Shown here: positions 45,216 through 54,380 of the stretch, one piece after another
Numbering within the stretch: position 1 is the stretch's first letter
Layout of the letters: every line of letters starts with the position of its first letter
DNA from: Bacillus sp. WMMC1349
Lineage (GTDB): Bacteria; Bacillota; Bacilli; Bacillales; Bacillaceae
Assembly: GCF_013155385.1 (NCBI RefSeq)
Contig: NZ_JABJUQ010000007.1
Location: forward strand, 1,966,001 to 2,030,000
DNA length: 64,000 bases
Reading direction: 5' to 3'
Position numbers and translations under genes: made by a program
The notes under the pieces: model-generated
Databases searched by the model: none
What the model saw: only the letters and a program-made list of their open reading frames with translations
Told to the model about the DNA's origin: nothing

Positions 45216-45854
45216 TTAAATGATCTTCACATCTTGAAGCATCTCTTTCCAGTACTCATCATTTGAGTGCCAGATGTCTTGATCAGGAAGTTCTACAGCG
45301 CAAATTTTTTCTAATGACCAGTCCTTTTCAACTATTCCAGTTACATTGGTGTGGTTGATGAGGAGAACGCTAAAATCATTGTGAACCAAATCGTTCAATA
45401 CTTCCTCAAGTTCTTGCGCTTCTTTGTGAGTGCCGCTCGTTCTAATAAAAAGAACACGCTTTGCAGAAGATGCTTTTTCTAACAATCGGTTAATTCTTCT
45501 ATTTAGTTTTTCCATTACTTCTGTATATGTTGCTAAGTGGTCAAGTGTATTGCGGTCTGCTTTAAAATCGTGCGCCGAGTCAACTTTATAAAAATCATCA
45601 GTTACAGAGATGTACTTTTCTTTCGTAGTAATTCCGGTCGAATATCCGGTGACCCTCAAGTTTTGTGGCTCCATAAAATCGTCAAACCGGTTCCGCAAAA
45701 GACGGTTTAGTTCTGTCAGTGAAGGTGTCCCCACCCAATCCAAAGGACCTGAGTAAGGTCTCATATTCAATTTTCGAAGCTGAAGAGCCGTCAGGCAAAG
45801 ATGTCCCAAACTGAAAACAGCATCATATTCACCTTTTATTTGTTGCAAATTCAT
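45216..45854 (-). CDS. DUF1796 putative papain-like cysteine peptidase
   Basis: 212 residues. The N-terminus YDAVFSLGHLCLTALQLRKL followed by YSGPLDWV is the hallmark of DUF1796 proteins, where the Cys in LGxxC is the proposed nucleophile. These proteins typically sit in glycan/glycosyltransferase clusters, as here. Enzyme activity is not established. 29 bases upstream of the SDR gene in the same direction. Confidence 0.85.
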   Translation of the reverse strand: MNLQQIKGEYDAVFSLGHLCLTALQLRKLNMRPYSGPLDWVGTPSLTELNRLLRNRFDDFMEPQNLRVTGYSTGITTKEKYISVTDDFYKVDSAHDFKADRNTLDHLATYTEVMEKLNRRINRLLEKASSAKRVLFIRTSGTHKEAQELEEVLNDLVHNDFSVLLINHTNVTGIVEKDWSLEKICAVELPDQDIWHSNDEYWKEMLQDVKII

Positions 45855-46013
45855 ACTTCCACTCCTTCAAATCATTGGATAAAACAACCGAAAATGCTGT
45901 ACTTCCAGTAATTTGGCCTCTCTTGAATCAAGTATGTTTTTAGTATTGTATGTTGATAGCTTTTAATTGGTAAAAGACAGTGACCTATCTTCAATTTAAA
46001 TAATTCAAATAAG

Positions 46014-46040
46014 AAAAACCTTCGGAATACCGAAGGTTTT
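46014..46040. terminator. Bidirectional hairpin
   Basis: AAAAACCTTCGG-aata-CCGAAGGTTTTT. It ends the GT4/small-protein transcript on the minus strand; the DUF1796-SDR pair would then need its own promoter upstream of 45854. Confidence 0.8.
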
Positions 46041-46049
46041 TGAGAAAGA

Positions 46050-46400
46050 TCATGATTCCTTTTGTTGGGTTTGTGATTTGAGGAAATTCATTGTGTCTTG
46101 ATTAGGCAATGTATAATCGGTAGGAAGTGAGGCTTTAATTGATTCAAGTACTTTTTGATTACTCTCAACAATCTTCTTATTCATCTCTTCAAAGCTAGCT
46201 GTCAGTTCGCTATAGACATCGTCTTGACTGCTCTTGTCATCTGTTTCACTTGAAACCGTTGCTTCGTTCTGATCGGTTACTTCTTCAAGCAAGCCTTTTC
46301 GAAAAGAAAATAGTAAATCTAAATATTTATCCCACCACTCTATATCAATCTCATCTTTAGATAACAACTCAAGTAAATGTGTCTTAATTTGTCTTTTCAT
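46050..46400 (-). CDS. Hypothetical acidic protein of the glycan cluster
   Basis: 116 residues from the ATG at 46400 after AAAGGAGAT. Helical N-terminus (LLELLSKDEIDIEWWDKYLDL), then a Ser/Thr/Asp-rich segment and a coiled-coil-like stretch (EMNKKIVESNQKVLESIKAS). The start follows the GT4 stop directly (2 bases), so the two are coupled. Function unknown; it could be a scaffold or an acceptor protein. Confidence 0.7.
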   Translation of the reverse strand: MKRQIKTHLLELLSKDEIDIEWWDKYLDLLFSFRKGLLEEVTDQNEATVSSETDDKSSQDDVYSELTASFEEMNKKIVESNQKVLESIKASLPTDYTLPNQDTMNFLKSQTQQKES

Positions 46401-46401
46401 T

Positions 46402-47625
46402 TCACATATCTCCTTTATTTTTAATTGTTTTTTGATAAACATCCAAAATATGGTTGACCGCTTCATCCATATTCCAATACTCCAGAGCGAATTCACGGGC
46501 ATTTGCACCTAACTTTTTTCTTGTTGCTTCATCTTCCAGCAATTGATTCAGGCAGTTTAATAGCGCTTTTTCATCCCCTTTTGGGGTAATAAGACCGGTC
46601 ATTTCATGTTCTACAATTTCAGGAATTCCGCCGGCATCACTAACAATGGCAGGCAGTCCGGCAAGCTGTGCTTCAATCACTGATAAAGGTTGGTTTTCCA
46701 ACAGGCTCGGAAGCACAAAAATGTCAGCAAGCGTCATTAAATATGGAACATCATTTCGATTTTTTAGAAATGCGATATCATCACTTAGACCGAGCTGATC
46801 AGCTTGTATGCGAAGCCCTGCCAGTTTCTCTCCTTCCCCAACAATCCAGCATACCCAATCATTGCGAACCTCCTTTAATCGTTCAAGAGCTGAGATTAAA
46901 TGATGAACACCTTTGTTTTCAATCAGCCTTCCAGTAAAAAGAATAATTTTTTTATCTGTGTCAGGCACTTCAACTGTTTTTTTGGACGTACGTTCTAAAA
47001 ATTGATCAATATTGTAACCGTAATGAAATATCTCAATCTGTTCTTTAGAAACGTCAAACTCTTCGGTAAGAACAGTCTTCATCCAATTGTTAGCTACAAT
47101 TGTCACATCAGCACTCATTGCCCCAATTTGTTCAAGATAGTCAAAGTATGCTCTCGCCAGACTTGATGTGTAAGATCTATGGATTGTTTTAAGTTGGTGC
47201 CTGATTTCATATGCGACACAACCATGGAGTGTAGTGACAAGAGCTGTCTTTTCTGGTTTCACCCGTTTAAGACATCCGCTTGAAATGACATCTTGGGCAT
47301 GAATAAGATCATATGTTTCCAACCCAAAATATAAAGCCGCCAGTTCAAAAAAATAGCGTTGGATTTCAGTGTATTCGACTAATTCATTCTCATACAATTC
47401 AGGGCATTTCTCGTGATCTAATAGTTTGTCGATTAAAGGAAAAAGCTGATCTTTTTCTACTTTTCTGTTTTCATTAACAATATGAACAACTTGATTATCT
47501 TCTCCAAACCCAAGCAAATCTACATCATGACCTAGTGACTCAAGTTTTTCTTTCAACTGGACCATGTATGTCCAAACACCACCTACATGAGGGATATTCC
47601 AATAAGTGGCAAGTAAAATTTTCAT
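46402..47625 (-). CDS. GT4-family glycosyltransferase
   Basis: 407 residues from the ATG at 47625 (GGGAG six bases upstream). GT-B fold: N-terminal WNIPHVGGVWTYMVQLKEKL acceptor-side loop and C-terminal donor-side motifs FTGRLIENKGVHHLI and LPSLLENQPLSVIEAQLAGLP with the E-x7-E signature. No signal peptide, so cytoplasmic. Heads the small glycan cluster. Confidence 0.9.
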   Translation of the reverse strand: MKILLATYWNIPHVGGVWTYMVQLKEKLESLGHDVDLLGFGEDNQVVHIVNENRKVEKDQLFPLIDKLLDHEKCPELYENELVEYTEIQRYFFELAALYFGLETYDLIHAQDVISSGCLKRVKPEKTALVTTLHGCVAYEIRHQLKTIHRSYTSSLARAYFDYLEQIGAMSADVTIVANNWMKTVLTEEFDVSKEQIEIFHYGYNIDQFLERTSKKTVEVPDTDKKIILFTGRLIENKGVHHLISALERLKEVRNDWVCWIVGEGEKLAGLRIQADQLGLSDDIAFLKNRNDVPYLMTLADIFVLPSLLENQPLSVIEAQLAGLPAIVSDAGGIPEIVEHEMTGLITPKGDEKALLNCLNQLLEDEATRKKLGANAREFALEYWNMDEAVNHILDVYQKTIKNKGDM

Positions 47626-47739
47626 AAGCATCTCCCTTTTCTTTTCTATCCAATGCTCTAATTATTTATATTGACTACTTCCTGTTCTTGTGTAGGACGT
47701 TTATCTAATTAAACGGGATTATTTTCAAAAGAGGGCACA

Positions 47740-47775
47740 AAAAAACCGGCAACTCCGAGTTGCCAGTTTTTTTAA
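47740..47775 (-). terminator. Terminator of yozB
   Basis: GGCAACTC/GAGTTGCC stem with T run on the minus strand (GGTTTTTTTGTG); it overlaps the yozB stop codon region. Confidence 0.85.
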
Positions 47776-48302
47776 TAGTATGGAGAAATCATGATATAAA
47801 CGATAACACCAGTAATACTAACATATAGCCATAGCGGCATTGTCCACCGAGCGATTTTGCGGTGTCGTTCGACCTGCATGTTTAGTCCTCTCAATAACGT
47901 AAACAAGGCAAGCGGAACAATGATGGCTGATAATACAATATGAGTGATTAAGACAAAAAAGTAGATTGGCCTTATGATACCTTCACCACCAAAATGAGTA
48001 TCAGGCATAAGCGAATGATAAATTAAATATGAAACAAGAAAGATTGCCGTCGTCGTAAATGCTGCGAAAATAAACCGTTTGTGCGCTTGAATATTTTTCT
48101 GTTTAATCATAATCAGTGCTGCAACTAAAAAAATGAATGTGAAACTATTGCAGACAGCGTTCAGCAACGGCAAAAATGTTAAATCCAAATGAGCGAACTT
48201 ATCACTTTTCGGCATAAAAAACAGCAATGCGATAACACCGTTGATGATGATCGTTAACATCACAACAATACCAGTATAGTTCTTGTTTTTTTCTCGACTC
48301 AT
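47772..48302 (-). CDS. yozB: DUF420 membrane protein YozB/CtaM, cytochrome oxidase maturation factor
   Basis: 176 residues with five membrane helices. Conserved HKRFIFAAFTTTAIFLVSYL and THIVLSAIIVPLALFT segments, with histidines in helices as in CtaM, required for active cytochrome aa3 oxidase in S. aureus. Monocistronic with its own terminator. Confidence 0.9.
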   Translation of the reverse strand: MSREKNKNYTGIVVMLTIIINGVIALLFFMPKSDKFAHLDLTFLPLLNAVCNSFTFIFLVAALIMIKQKNIQAHKRFIFAAFTTTAIFLVSYLIYHSLMPDTHFGGEGIIRPIYFFVLITHIVLSAIIVPLALFTLLRGLNMQVERHRKIARWTMPLWLYVSITGVIVYIMISPYY

Positions 48303-48395
48303 AATAAATGATCTCTCCTATTGTGTAAGCTATGAAAATCGTATTCAAAATCCCCTAGCTTGTCAATGTTTTCGCTTTTGTTTTATGCAAATTAA

Positions 48396-48424
48396 AAATC
48401 CCCCCTAGGATTCCTTGTCCTAGA
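48396..48424 (-). terminator. Terminator of lipoprotein gene 1
   Basis: CCCTCTAGGAC-aag-GAATCCTAGGGGG read on the minus strand, followed by GATTTTTAATTT. Confidence 0.8.
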
Positions 48425-48435
48425 GGGAACTTGGA

Positions 48436-49440
48436 TTAAAAGCCTTGTGATTTCATTACATCAGCTTTTACCATATCTTTTATCTCATCTTCTTTCACAA
48501 TATCCTCTTTTTTCGGAGCGCTAAAAGTCACATTACCATTGAGGTTTTTATATAAAGTTTGAAATGTGAGTCCAATTGTAGCTCGTTTACTGCTATCTTG
48601 TTTAGTAACTAATGAAATATCTCCTGTTTCTGTCAAAAGATTTTCTTTCTTATCAAGTGTTGTTGTTAAATCAAACTTTTTGAAAGTCATATTCTTGAAC
48701 TCATCTTTCAACTCATCTTTCTTAATGATTTCTTCTGAATTCTCTCCAAGTAATTCTATGGCATTTTCAATCGATGCTTTAGCCTCTTGATCACTATAGC
48801 TTATAACAATCTTTTGTGCAGCACCTTGTTTCTTTTCTGTATCTGTTAATTCTTCTTTTTTAAGCTTGCTTTCAGGCAACTTATCAGTTGAATCTCTCAA
48901 GTAATCCATTACTAGTTTTTGATTTGTATCTGTTTCACCTGTATCTTTTTTACCATCATTTAATGAGAATTCAAGATACTTCCCTTTAAAGCTATTGAGT
49001 TTTAGCCCAGGCATATCAACAAAAACGCCAAAATTTTCTGCGAAACTATCTGCTTTAATATAACCAAGTTGTTTCTTTTGGTCTAAATAAACAGGAATAT
49101 CTAAATCCAATGTTTGACCTTTTACTTTAATCTTACCTTTAAAAGACAACTCAACTTCTTTTGTTTTCTTATTCATTTTACCATCAATTGTGAATTCAGA
49201 GTTATTTAGACTCTCAAGTATTTCTTGGTCTATAGCTGTCTGTTCAGGAATATCTAGTTTTAAATTCACTTTTGAGGTGAATTCATATGTATCAGCTGTG
49301 AACAGTTTTTTGTAAGCCGATGTATATGATTCCTTTAGTGTAGGCTTTGAATTTGAAGCAGCTTGTTTATCTTGTTGACAAGCAGCTAATGCAAAAACGA
49401 GAACTGCACTCATTAAAAACAAAATCCAATTTTTCTTCAA
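48436..49440 (-). CDS. Secreted lipoprotein, tandem paralogue 1
   Basis: 334 residues starting at TTG after AAAGGAGCG. Lipobox LAAC (Cys20). Mature part has the pattern KESYTSAYKKLFTADTYEFT, later LDLDIPVYLDQKKQLGYIKAD and LTDTEKKQGAAQKIVISYSD, all repeated in the two paralogues upstream. Predicted beta-rich, LolA/DUF6612-like sensor or chaperone fold by general pattern only. Function unknown. Confidence 0.8.
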   Translation of the reverse strand: MKKNWILFLMSAVLVFALAACQQDKQAASNSKPTLKESYTSAYKKLFTADTYEFTSKVNLKLDIPEQTAIDQEILESLNNSEFTIDGKMNKKTKEVELSFKGKIKVKGQTLDLDIPVYLDQKKQLGYIKADSFAENFGVFVDMPGLKLNSFKGKYLEFSLNDGKKDTGETDTNQKLVMDYLRDSTDKLPESKLKKEELTDTEKKQGAAQKIVISYSDQEAKASIENAIELLGENSEEIIKKDELKDEFKNMTFKKFDLTTTLDKKENLLTETGDISLVTKQDSSKRATIGLTFQTLYKNLNGNVTFSAPKKEDIVKEDEIKDMVKADVMKSQGF

Positions 49441-49548
49441 ATGAAACGCTCCTTTAGGTGACTATTTTCTTAATGTAAACAAAGGTATTAAAGAACCAGA
49501 TACATTAATATTCTATCATAAACTTTTTGATTTAAATAGCTAGATTGA

Positions 49549-49779
49549 TGTTAGTCTAATAATTGGACACAGAGAATAGAGATTTTTATACTGAAACTAA
49601 TAATTTCTAGGAGTGTCCAAAATGAACGGAAAAAGATACGATAAAGACTTTAAAATCTATGCTGTTAAGATGGTTGTGGAAGATGGAAGAAAGGTAGCTG
49701 AAGTTGCACGAGAGCTAGATTTAGTTCATCAAACCTTGCATAAGTGGGTGGATAAGTATAAGGAAGAGCAGGAGGATGC
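49549..49779 (+). mobile_element. Truncated left end of the IS3-family element
   Basis: 231 bases matching the left end of the complete IS at 57282-58645, including the TGTTAGTCTAATAATTGGAC end and the first ~56 codons of orfA (to EEQEDA), then abruptly diverging. About 100 bases further, repeat copy 4 begins. It lies between lipoprotein genes 1 and 2. Confidence 0.85.
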
Positions 49780-49885
49780 TACGCGAAATCACATGGTAGG
49801 TAACAACAATTGCGTACCAATTACGATGACACATGATGAATTAGCCCAATCCTCTCCAAATGTTTTTCCGTTGTTTATAAGAAAA

Positions 49886-50000
49886 GGGGCTGTCCTGAAA
49901 GTCGTGTGGATGAATAAAAATTGGGGAATTTGCTCGCTTTCCGCGGGAGTCTCGCAATTCCCCCTGATTTATGTTGAAAAAGGACTTTTTAGACAGCTCC
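49886..50000 (+). repeat. Dispersed inverted-end repeat element, copy 4
   Basis: GGGGCTGTCCTGAAAGTCGT at the left and AGGACTTTTTAGACAGCTCC at the right, about 115 bp. Near-identical to copy 1 except for an internal deletion of the central ~70 bases. Ends 4 bases before the stop codon of lipoprotein 2. Confidence 0.85.
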
Positions 50001-50004
50001 TAAA

Positions 50005-50967
50005 CTAACCTCGCCTTGATCTGATAATTTCTGCACCAACCATTGTTTTAAATTCAAAAAGTGTTACAATATCTTGCTTTTCTGGTATATTAAACTTTAC
50101 TTCTCCATTCATATTACTGAAAGAAGTCATTGCCTTGATTTTAAAAGACGCTGGTCGTTTATGAACGTCAACTCCCATTTCAAAATCTGTTTGTTGATTC
50201 AGAATCTTTTCATGATCATCAAGTGATACTGTCCAATTAGATTTTTTAAAATTGGCATGTTTAAATACATCATCAAGATCATTTTTTGTAAACTTCTCTC
50301 CTAAATTGTCTTCATAGACTTTGAAAATTTGTTGAATTACTGATTTAATCAGTTGATCATTAAGGCTAACTGTGATTTTTTGAGCAGCACCTTGCTCTTT
50401 TTCTTTATCTGTCAAGTCCTCTTCTTTAAAATGACGATCAGACAGCTGATCTAATGTACGGTTAAGAGATTTTAATAGTTGTTCTTTCTTCTCTTCTGAT
50501 GTTGCTTCATCTTGATGAAGTGGGAATTCGAGAAATTTCCCTTTGAAGTTGTCAAATTTCACATCAGGATGTTTGATCAGAATCCCAAAATGATCAGCTA
50601 AACCGTCTAATTTAAGGTAACCAAGTTGTTTTTTTTCGTCTATAAAAACAGGAATATCCAGATCCATTGTTTTGCCTTTAATTTTAATCTTACCTTTAAC
50701 AGTCATTTCGGTCTCTTTTGTTTTCGTATTTGTCTTACCAGTTATTGTAATTTTCGAATTGTTTAGATCTTCAATCCCTTTCTGATCTCTATCAGGGAGG
50801 TTAGGAATATTTAAGTTTAAAACAAGATCTGTTGAAAACTCGTATGTTTTGGCTTGCAACAGATTCATATAAGCAGATGTGAATGATTCCTTAGGATTAG
50901 GTTGACAAGCAGTTAATGCAAAAATGAGAACTACGCTGAGCAAAAATAAAGTCCAATTTTTCTTCAA
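50005..50967 (-). CDS. Secreted lipoprotein, tandem paralogue 2
   Basis: 320 residues, TTG start after AAGGAGCG. Lipobox LTAC. Same domain pattern as its neighbours (KESFTSAYMNLLQAKTYEFS, LDIPVFIDEKKQLGYLKLDG, LTDKEKEQGAAQKITVSLND). The tail after KTMVGAEIIRS is short and the repeat element lies directly behind the stop, so the C-terminus may have been altered. Confidence 0.8.
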   Translation of the reverse strand: MKKNWTLFLLSVVLIFALTACQPNPKESFTSAYMNLLQAKTYEFSTDLVLNLNIPNLPDRDQKGIEDLNNSKITITGKTNTKTKETEMTVKGKIKIKGKTMDLDIPVFIDEKKQLGYLKLDGLADHFGILIKHPDVKFDNFKGKFLEFPLHQDEATSEEKKEQLLKSLNRTLDQLSDRHFKEEDLTDKEKEQGAAQKITVSLNDQLIKSVIQQIFKVYEDNLGEKFTKNDLDDVFKHANFKKSNWTVSLDDHEKILNQQTDFEMGVDVHKRPASFKIKAMTSFSNMNGEVKFNIPEKQDIVTLFEFKTMVGAEIIRSRRG

Positions 50968-51187
50968 GTTGAACGCTCCTTCAGTATAAGGTATAAAAAG
51001 TAATTGTAATATTTTTATGTATTTTATCATATAAAGTCTAAAATATTGTTTAGTACTACCTTAAAATCACTTTATATCTACAAAAAAGTGCTAAAGGTAA
51101 AATTGTCCATATGGTCGCATTTGTAAAATCACGATTTGACTATTTGACTTTATGCTGCCGCTTTTCAAGTTTTATGTAACTAAAAAG

Positions 51188-51216
51188 TCCCCTCGGATCA
51201 AATCCGAAGGGGATAA
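51188..51216 (-). terminator. Terminator of lipoprotein 3 / micro-ORF
   Basis: ATCCCCTTCGGAT-ttg-ATCCGAGGGGAC on the minus strand, followed by TTTTTAG. Confidence 0.88.
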
Positions 51217-51219
51217 TAT

Positions 51220-51279
51220 TTAAATACCTCGAATTCCTGCTGACATGGAGTCCATGCGTCTTAACAAAAATTTCTGCAT
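51220..51279 (-). CDS. 19-residue micro-protein between lipoprotein 3 and its terminator
   Basis: MQKFLLRRMDSMSAGIRGI with TTAAGGAGC at proper distance before the ATG and a strong terminator four bases after the stop. Lies 26 bases behind lipoprotein 3, so probably co-transcribed. Amphipathic and basic; could be a small membrane-associated or signalling peptide. Not recognised. Confidence 0.5.
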   Translation of the reverse strand: MQKFLLRRMDSMSAGIRGI

Positions 51280-51305
51280 GTTACATGCTCCTTAAAAGCG
51301 CAATA

Positions 51306-52352
51306 TTAATTGTAATTCCTTTGCATTAGCAGTTCCTTCAATTCAGCTTGTGTTACAATTTGGTTTTCATTTGGTTTGTACTTAAATGTGATATCACCAT
51401 TCACATTGTTATAAGTGGTTGATAATTTTAAACCGATATCTCCAGCAAAATTGCTATTTTCTAATTGACCAACATTAATTAAAATATTTGCATTAAAATT
51501 TTGAAAAGTGTTTTTGTCATCAATTGTTGCTGCAAAATCCAATTTTTTGAAATTGATCTTTTTTAAGCCATTTTTTAGCTGAGTCATCATGTTATCTGGA
51601 AGCGGTTTGTTCATTGCTTCTCCTAAGGCATTGACGAAATTAATGAACAACGCTTTAATGTTCTCATCACTAAAGCTTAGAGTGATTTTATGAGCTGCTC
51701 CCTGCTGCTTTTCTTTCTCTGTCAGCTCTTCCTTCTTGAAATTATCTTTTGGTAAATCTATTTTCTCTAAAGTCTCTAACGATTTCTGTTTTAATTCTTC
51801 TGTCTTTTGTGAAGTTAGTTGTTTATCATATTCAATTGGTGCTTCAATATATTTATCCTTAATACTCTCTAAATTTATTCCTTTTGCTTCAAGAATAAAC
51901 CCAAAACTTTTGATCATACCATCCACTTTTACATAGCAAAGTTGTTTATTTTCATCTATGTATGTGGGAAGATTAATATTCATTGACAGACCTTTATAAG
52001 AAAACTTGCCTTTCAAAACGACTTCATACTGTTTCGTTTCTGTGTTCCCTTTTACATCAGCTTTTAATTTTGCACTATTGATCGCTTCTATAAATTTTTT
52101 ATACTTTTCTTTGACGCTAGAAGGATCTATGTTGATGTCAATATCTGTTGAAACATCAAATGTTTTTGCATTTTGTGTGTTTGTGTATGCTGTTGTAAAT
52201 AACTGTTTTGGATCGGTTATTTTTTTTGGTTCAGTCTCTTTTTGTTCAGTTGTTTTGTGACTTGCAGCTTTCTGATCTCCACCTTGCTGACAAGCAGTTA
52301 AAGCAAGTACAAAAACTGAAATTAGCACTAACAAAGTCCATTTTTTCTTCAA
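51306..52352 (-). CDS. Secreted lipoprotein, tandem paralogue 3
   Basis: 348 residues from the TTG at 52352 (AAGGAGCG upstream, the same start context as its two paralogues). Lipobox LTAC followed by a Lys/Glu/Thr-rich linker (about residues 25-55), then the shared domain (LFTTAYTNTQNAKTFDVS, INLPTYIDENKQLCYVKVDG, LTEKEKQQGAAHKITLSFSD). First and longest of the tandem set. Confidence 0.8.
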   Translation of the reverse strand: MKKKWTLLVLISVFVLALTACQQGGDQKAASHKTTEQKETEPKKITDPKQLFTTAYTNTQNAKTFDVSTDIDINIDPSSVKEKYKKFIEAINSAKLKADVKGNTETKQYEVVLKGKFSYKGLSMNINLPTYIDENKQLCYVKVDGMIKSFGFILEAKGINLESIKDKYIEAPIEYDKQLTSQKTEELKQKSLETLEKIDLPKDNFKKEELTEKEKQQGAAHKITLSFSDENIKALFINFVNALGEAMNKPLPDNMMTQLKNGLKKINFKKLDFAATIDDKNTFQNFNANILINVGQLENSNFAGDIGLKLSTTYNNVNGDITFKYKPNENQIVTQAELKELLMQRNYN

Positions 52353-52526
52353 AATTAAACGCTCCTTCATGAATATATTTACAAAAAACCATCCAAGATG
52401 TCCGACATATATTCTATCATAAAAAATCAAAATATTAGTTTAAAATTACATTAAAATTTGAGAATTTTAAAATGTCGATTAGCGTTAACCTGCTATGATA
52501 GATCCCGACTAAGGTTTAAAAAGCAT

Positions 52527-52559
52527 TAAAAAAACACTGATCATGATTTATGATCAGTG
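52527..52559 (-). terminator. Terminator of yocH
   Basis: CACTGATCA...TGATCAGTG with a T run on the minus-strand side (GTTTTTTTAATG). Confidence 0.88.
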
Positions 52560-52580
52560 CCTAGCAATATCGACATTCTA

Positions 52581-53405
52581 TTAATGTAAGACTTTAATCT
52601 TAACTGATCTAACGCCCCAATTTTTTGCAGCTGTGTTGCTTGGGACAAATACATCAATTTTGTTGCCTTTAATAGCTCCTCCAGTATCTCCTGCTATAGC
52701 TTCTCCATATCCTTCAACATATACTCTAGAGCCAAGTGGAATGACACTTGGGTCAACAGCAATTACTTTCGCATTTTTATTTGCCCGTAAATTAATACCT
52801 GTTGCTGTAACACCAGATCCCACATTAGCAGTATATGCTGTCGCTGTAACCGTCAACTCTTTCGCTGCGCTTTGAGATGAGTTTGAACGCGGAGCTGCTT
52901 TTTTTGCAGGTGTTTGTTTTTGAACGGAATCAGCCTTTCTTTCAGGCGCCTGTTTTTGTACAGGTGTCTTCTGTTTTACATCAGCTGATTGATGGTTATT
53001 GGACTCCACAGACTGTGAAGCAGCTTGATCCGTTGCTTGACCATCAACGGAAATGGTTGTATTTGCATAAATCAGATCAGATTTTAAATTGTTCCAATTT
53101 TTAAGATCGTTCACGGTGACACCGAATTTTTCAGCAATTTTCCAGAGAGTGTCCCCTTTTTTAATTGTGTATTGTTTCTTTTCTATCTTTTTTTCAGAAA
53201 CGTTCAGCTTTTGACCTGGAATAATAAGATCAGTAGAAAGCTGATTCCATTGTTTCAAATCCTCTAAGTTTACACCTTGTTTTTGCGAGATACCCCAAAG
53301 TGTCTCACCTTTTTGAACTGTTACTTCTTTTGCGGAGGCACTCGCTCCGAAAGCAGTTGTTGATAATGCGGCAACTGCAACAAAGGACATAAACGTCTTC
53401 TTCAT
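52581..53405 (-). CDS. yocH: Peptidoglycan hydrolase YocH (two LysM + 3D domain)
   Basis: 274 residues. Signal peptide to about residue 25 (ASASA), LysM 27-70 and 78-121, a Gln/Lys/Pro linker, and a C-terminal 3D domain (about 185-274). The 3D domain has the conserved aspartates in AVDPSVIPLG, AGDTGGAIKG and KIDVFVPS, as in Sps/MltA-like muralytic domains. It matches B. subtilis YocH from MKKTFMSFVAVAALSTTAFG. WalR controls yocH in B. subtilis, and a perfect WalR box lies upstream here. Confidence 0.94.
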   Translation of the reverse strand: MKKTFMSFVAVAALSTTAFGASASAKEVTVQKGETLWGISQKQGVNLEDLKQWNQLSTDLIIPGQKLNVSEKKIEKKQYTIKKGDTLWKIAEKFGVTVNDLKNWNNLKSDLIYANTTISVDGQATDQAASQSVESNNHQSADVKQKTPVQKQAPERKADSVQKQTPAKKAAPRSNSSQSAAKELTVTATAYTANVGSGVTATGINLRANKNAKVIAVDPSVIPLGSRVYVEGYGEAIAGDTGGAIKGNKIDVFVPSNTAAKNWGVRSVKIKVLH

Positions 53406-53502
53406 AAGTAAATCCTCCCTTGTTAGCTTTTTATTGTCCGGCTAACAAGAGCAATGGTATCATATGAAAATGTCAATTCAATAACAAAACAGTGTGATTT
53501 TG

Positions 53503-53519
53503 ATTACAGTTATTTTACA
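53503..53519 (-). promoter_or_regulatory. WalR binding box of yocH
   Basis: TGTAAAATAACTGTAAT fits TGTWAH-N5-TGTWAH exactly, about 100 bases upstream of the yocH start on its coding strand. WalR is the essential cell-wall response regulator, known to activate yocH. Confidence 0.8.
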
Positions 53520-53933
53520 AGGAGGATTTATGTTGCTTGTAAAATCGGATTTACACAGTCAAAATCCAATCATAATAAGGTTTTATTTAGCGGCTAATTC
53601 ACTTATAAATTTTCCTTGACTTTTAGATTTATAGGCTTTAAGTTCCTTTAAAACATACCGTGTTTTTACTTTTTGGTTCCCCTCCCCCTTTGATAGACAT
53701 TAATTCGGCTTCCGTCAACGAATCTTTTCATCAAGAAATCTTCAGTCCTGTGAAAAATCGGTTTGCGTTTTTTTTAATATTAAAGTTTGATGAATTTTCG
53801 ACCGCGTTGTCTTTCAGTAGTTGATCAAACTTCTTATGGAACAATATCCTTCACATCTCTAAAATGTTTTCTTGCTACTATAAATATGTAAACAGCGCTT
53901 TTCCTCTAAAATCATCCCACCTACAGGTTCATA
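53520..53933. other. Intergenic stretch without a supported gene
   Basis: About 410 AT-rich bases between yocH and the next minus-strand gene. No open frame with a start signal and no clear hairpin beyond weak AT stems. Confidence 0.4.
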
Positions 53934-54338
53934 TTATTTATACTTTCTGGAATAAATAAACTCTGTTATCGGGAGTGTAACAAATGTAAGACCGACAACA
54001 ATAAGTAATGGATAATTCTCAATTTCATTCAAATTAGCTAGCCCTTCAGAAATAAGTAGAATTAAACCAGACAATATCATTAACACAAAGTACCCTATCT
54101 TTGCACTCCGGGTTACAATATGCTGATATAATTCATCCTTTTCTCCATCTTTTTCAAGGTTACCCCAATGGTTGCCCCAATTAAGGGAATTAAAAAAATA
54201 TGATAGAGTAAGAAAACTAAAGAATATTGAACTGCCATCTATCGTTCTAAACTGTATCCATCTATATAAGGTTAAACCGACAAGCACACAGAAAACAGCA
54301 AAACATAAAACAACGATGATTTTTTTTGATGTATCCAT
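53934..54338 (-). CDS. Hypothetical membrane protein
   Basis: 134 residues from the ATG at 54338, eight bases after TTGGAGG; an upstream ATG (54380) has no such site. Four hydrophobic segments (about 4-24, 32-50, 80-98, 105-125) with a charged loop carrying HWGNLEKDGEKDELY. No family recognised. Confidence 0.6.
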   Translation of the reverse strand: MDTSKKIIVVLCFAVFCVLVGLTLYRWIQFRTIDGSSIFFSFLTLSYFFNSLNWGNHWGNLEKDGEKDELYQHIVTRSAKIGYFVLMILSGLILLISEGLANLNEIENYPLLIVVGLTFVTLPITEFIYSRKYK

Positions 54339-54380
54339 TTCGTTTTCCTCCAACCCCGATTGTTTAAATAATTCCTCCAT

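Noticed and set aside
49780..49885. Continuation of the truncated orfA frame into the sequence behind the IS fragment
   Set aside because: The frame passes by chance into unrelated sequence and then the repeat element; not a real fusion protein.
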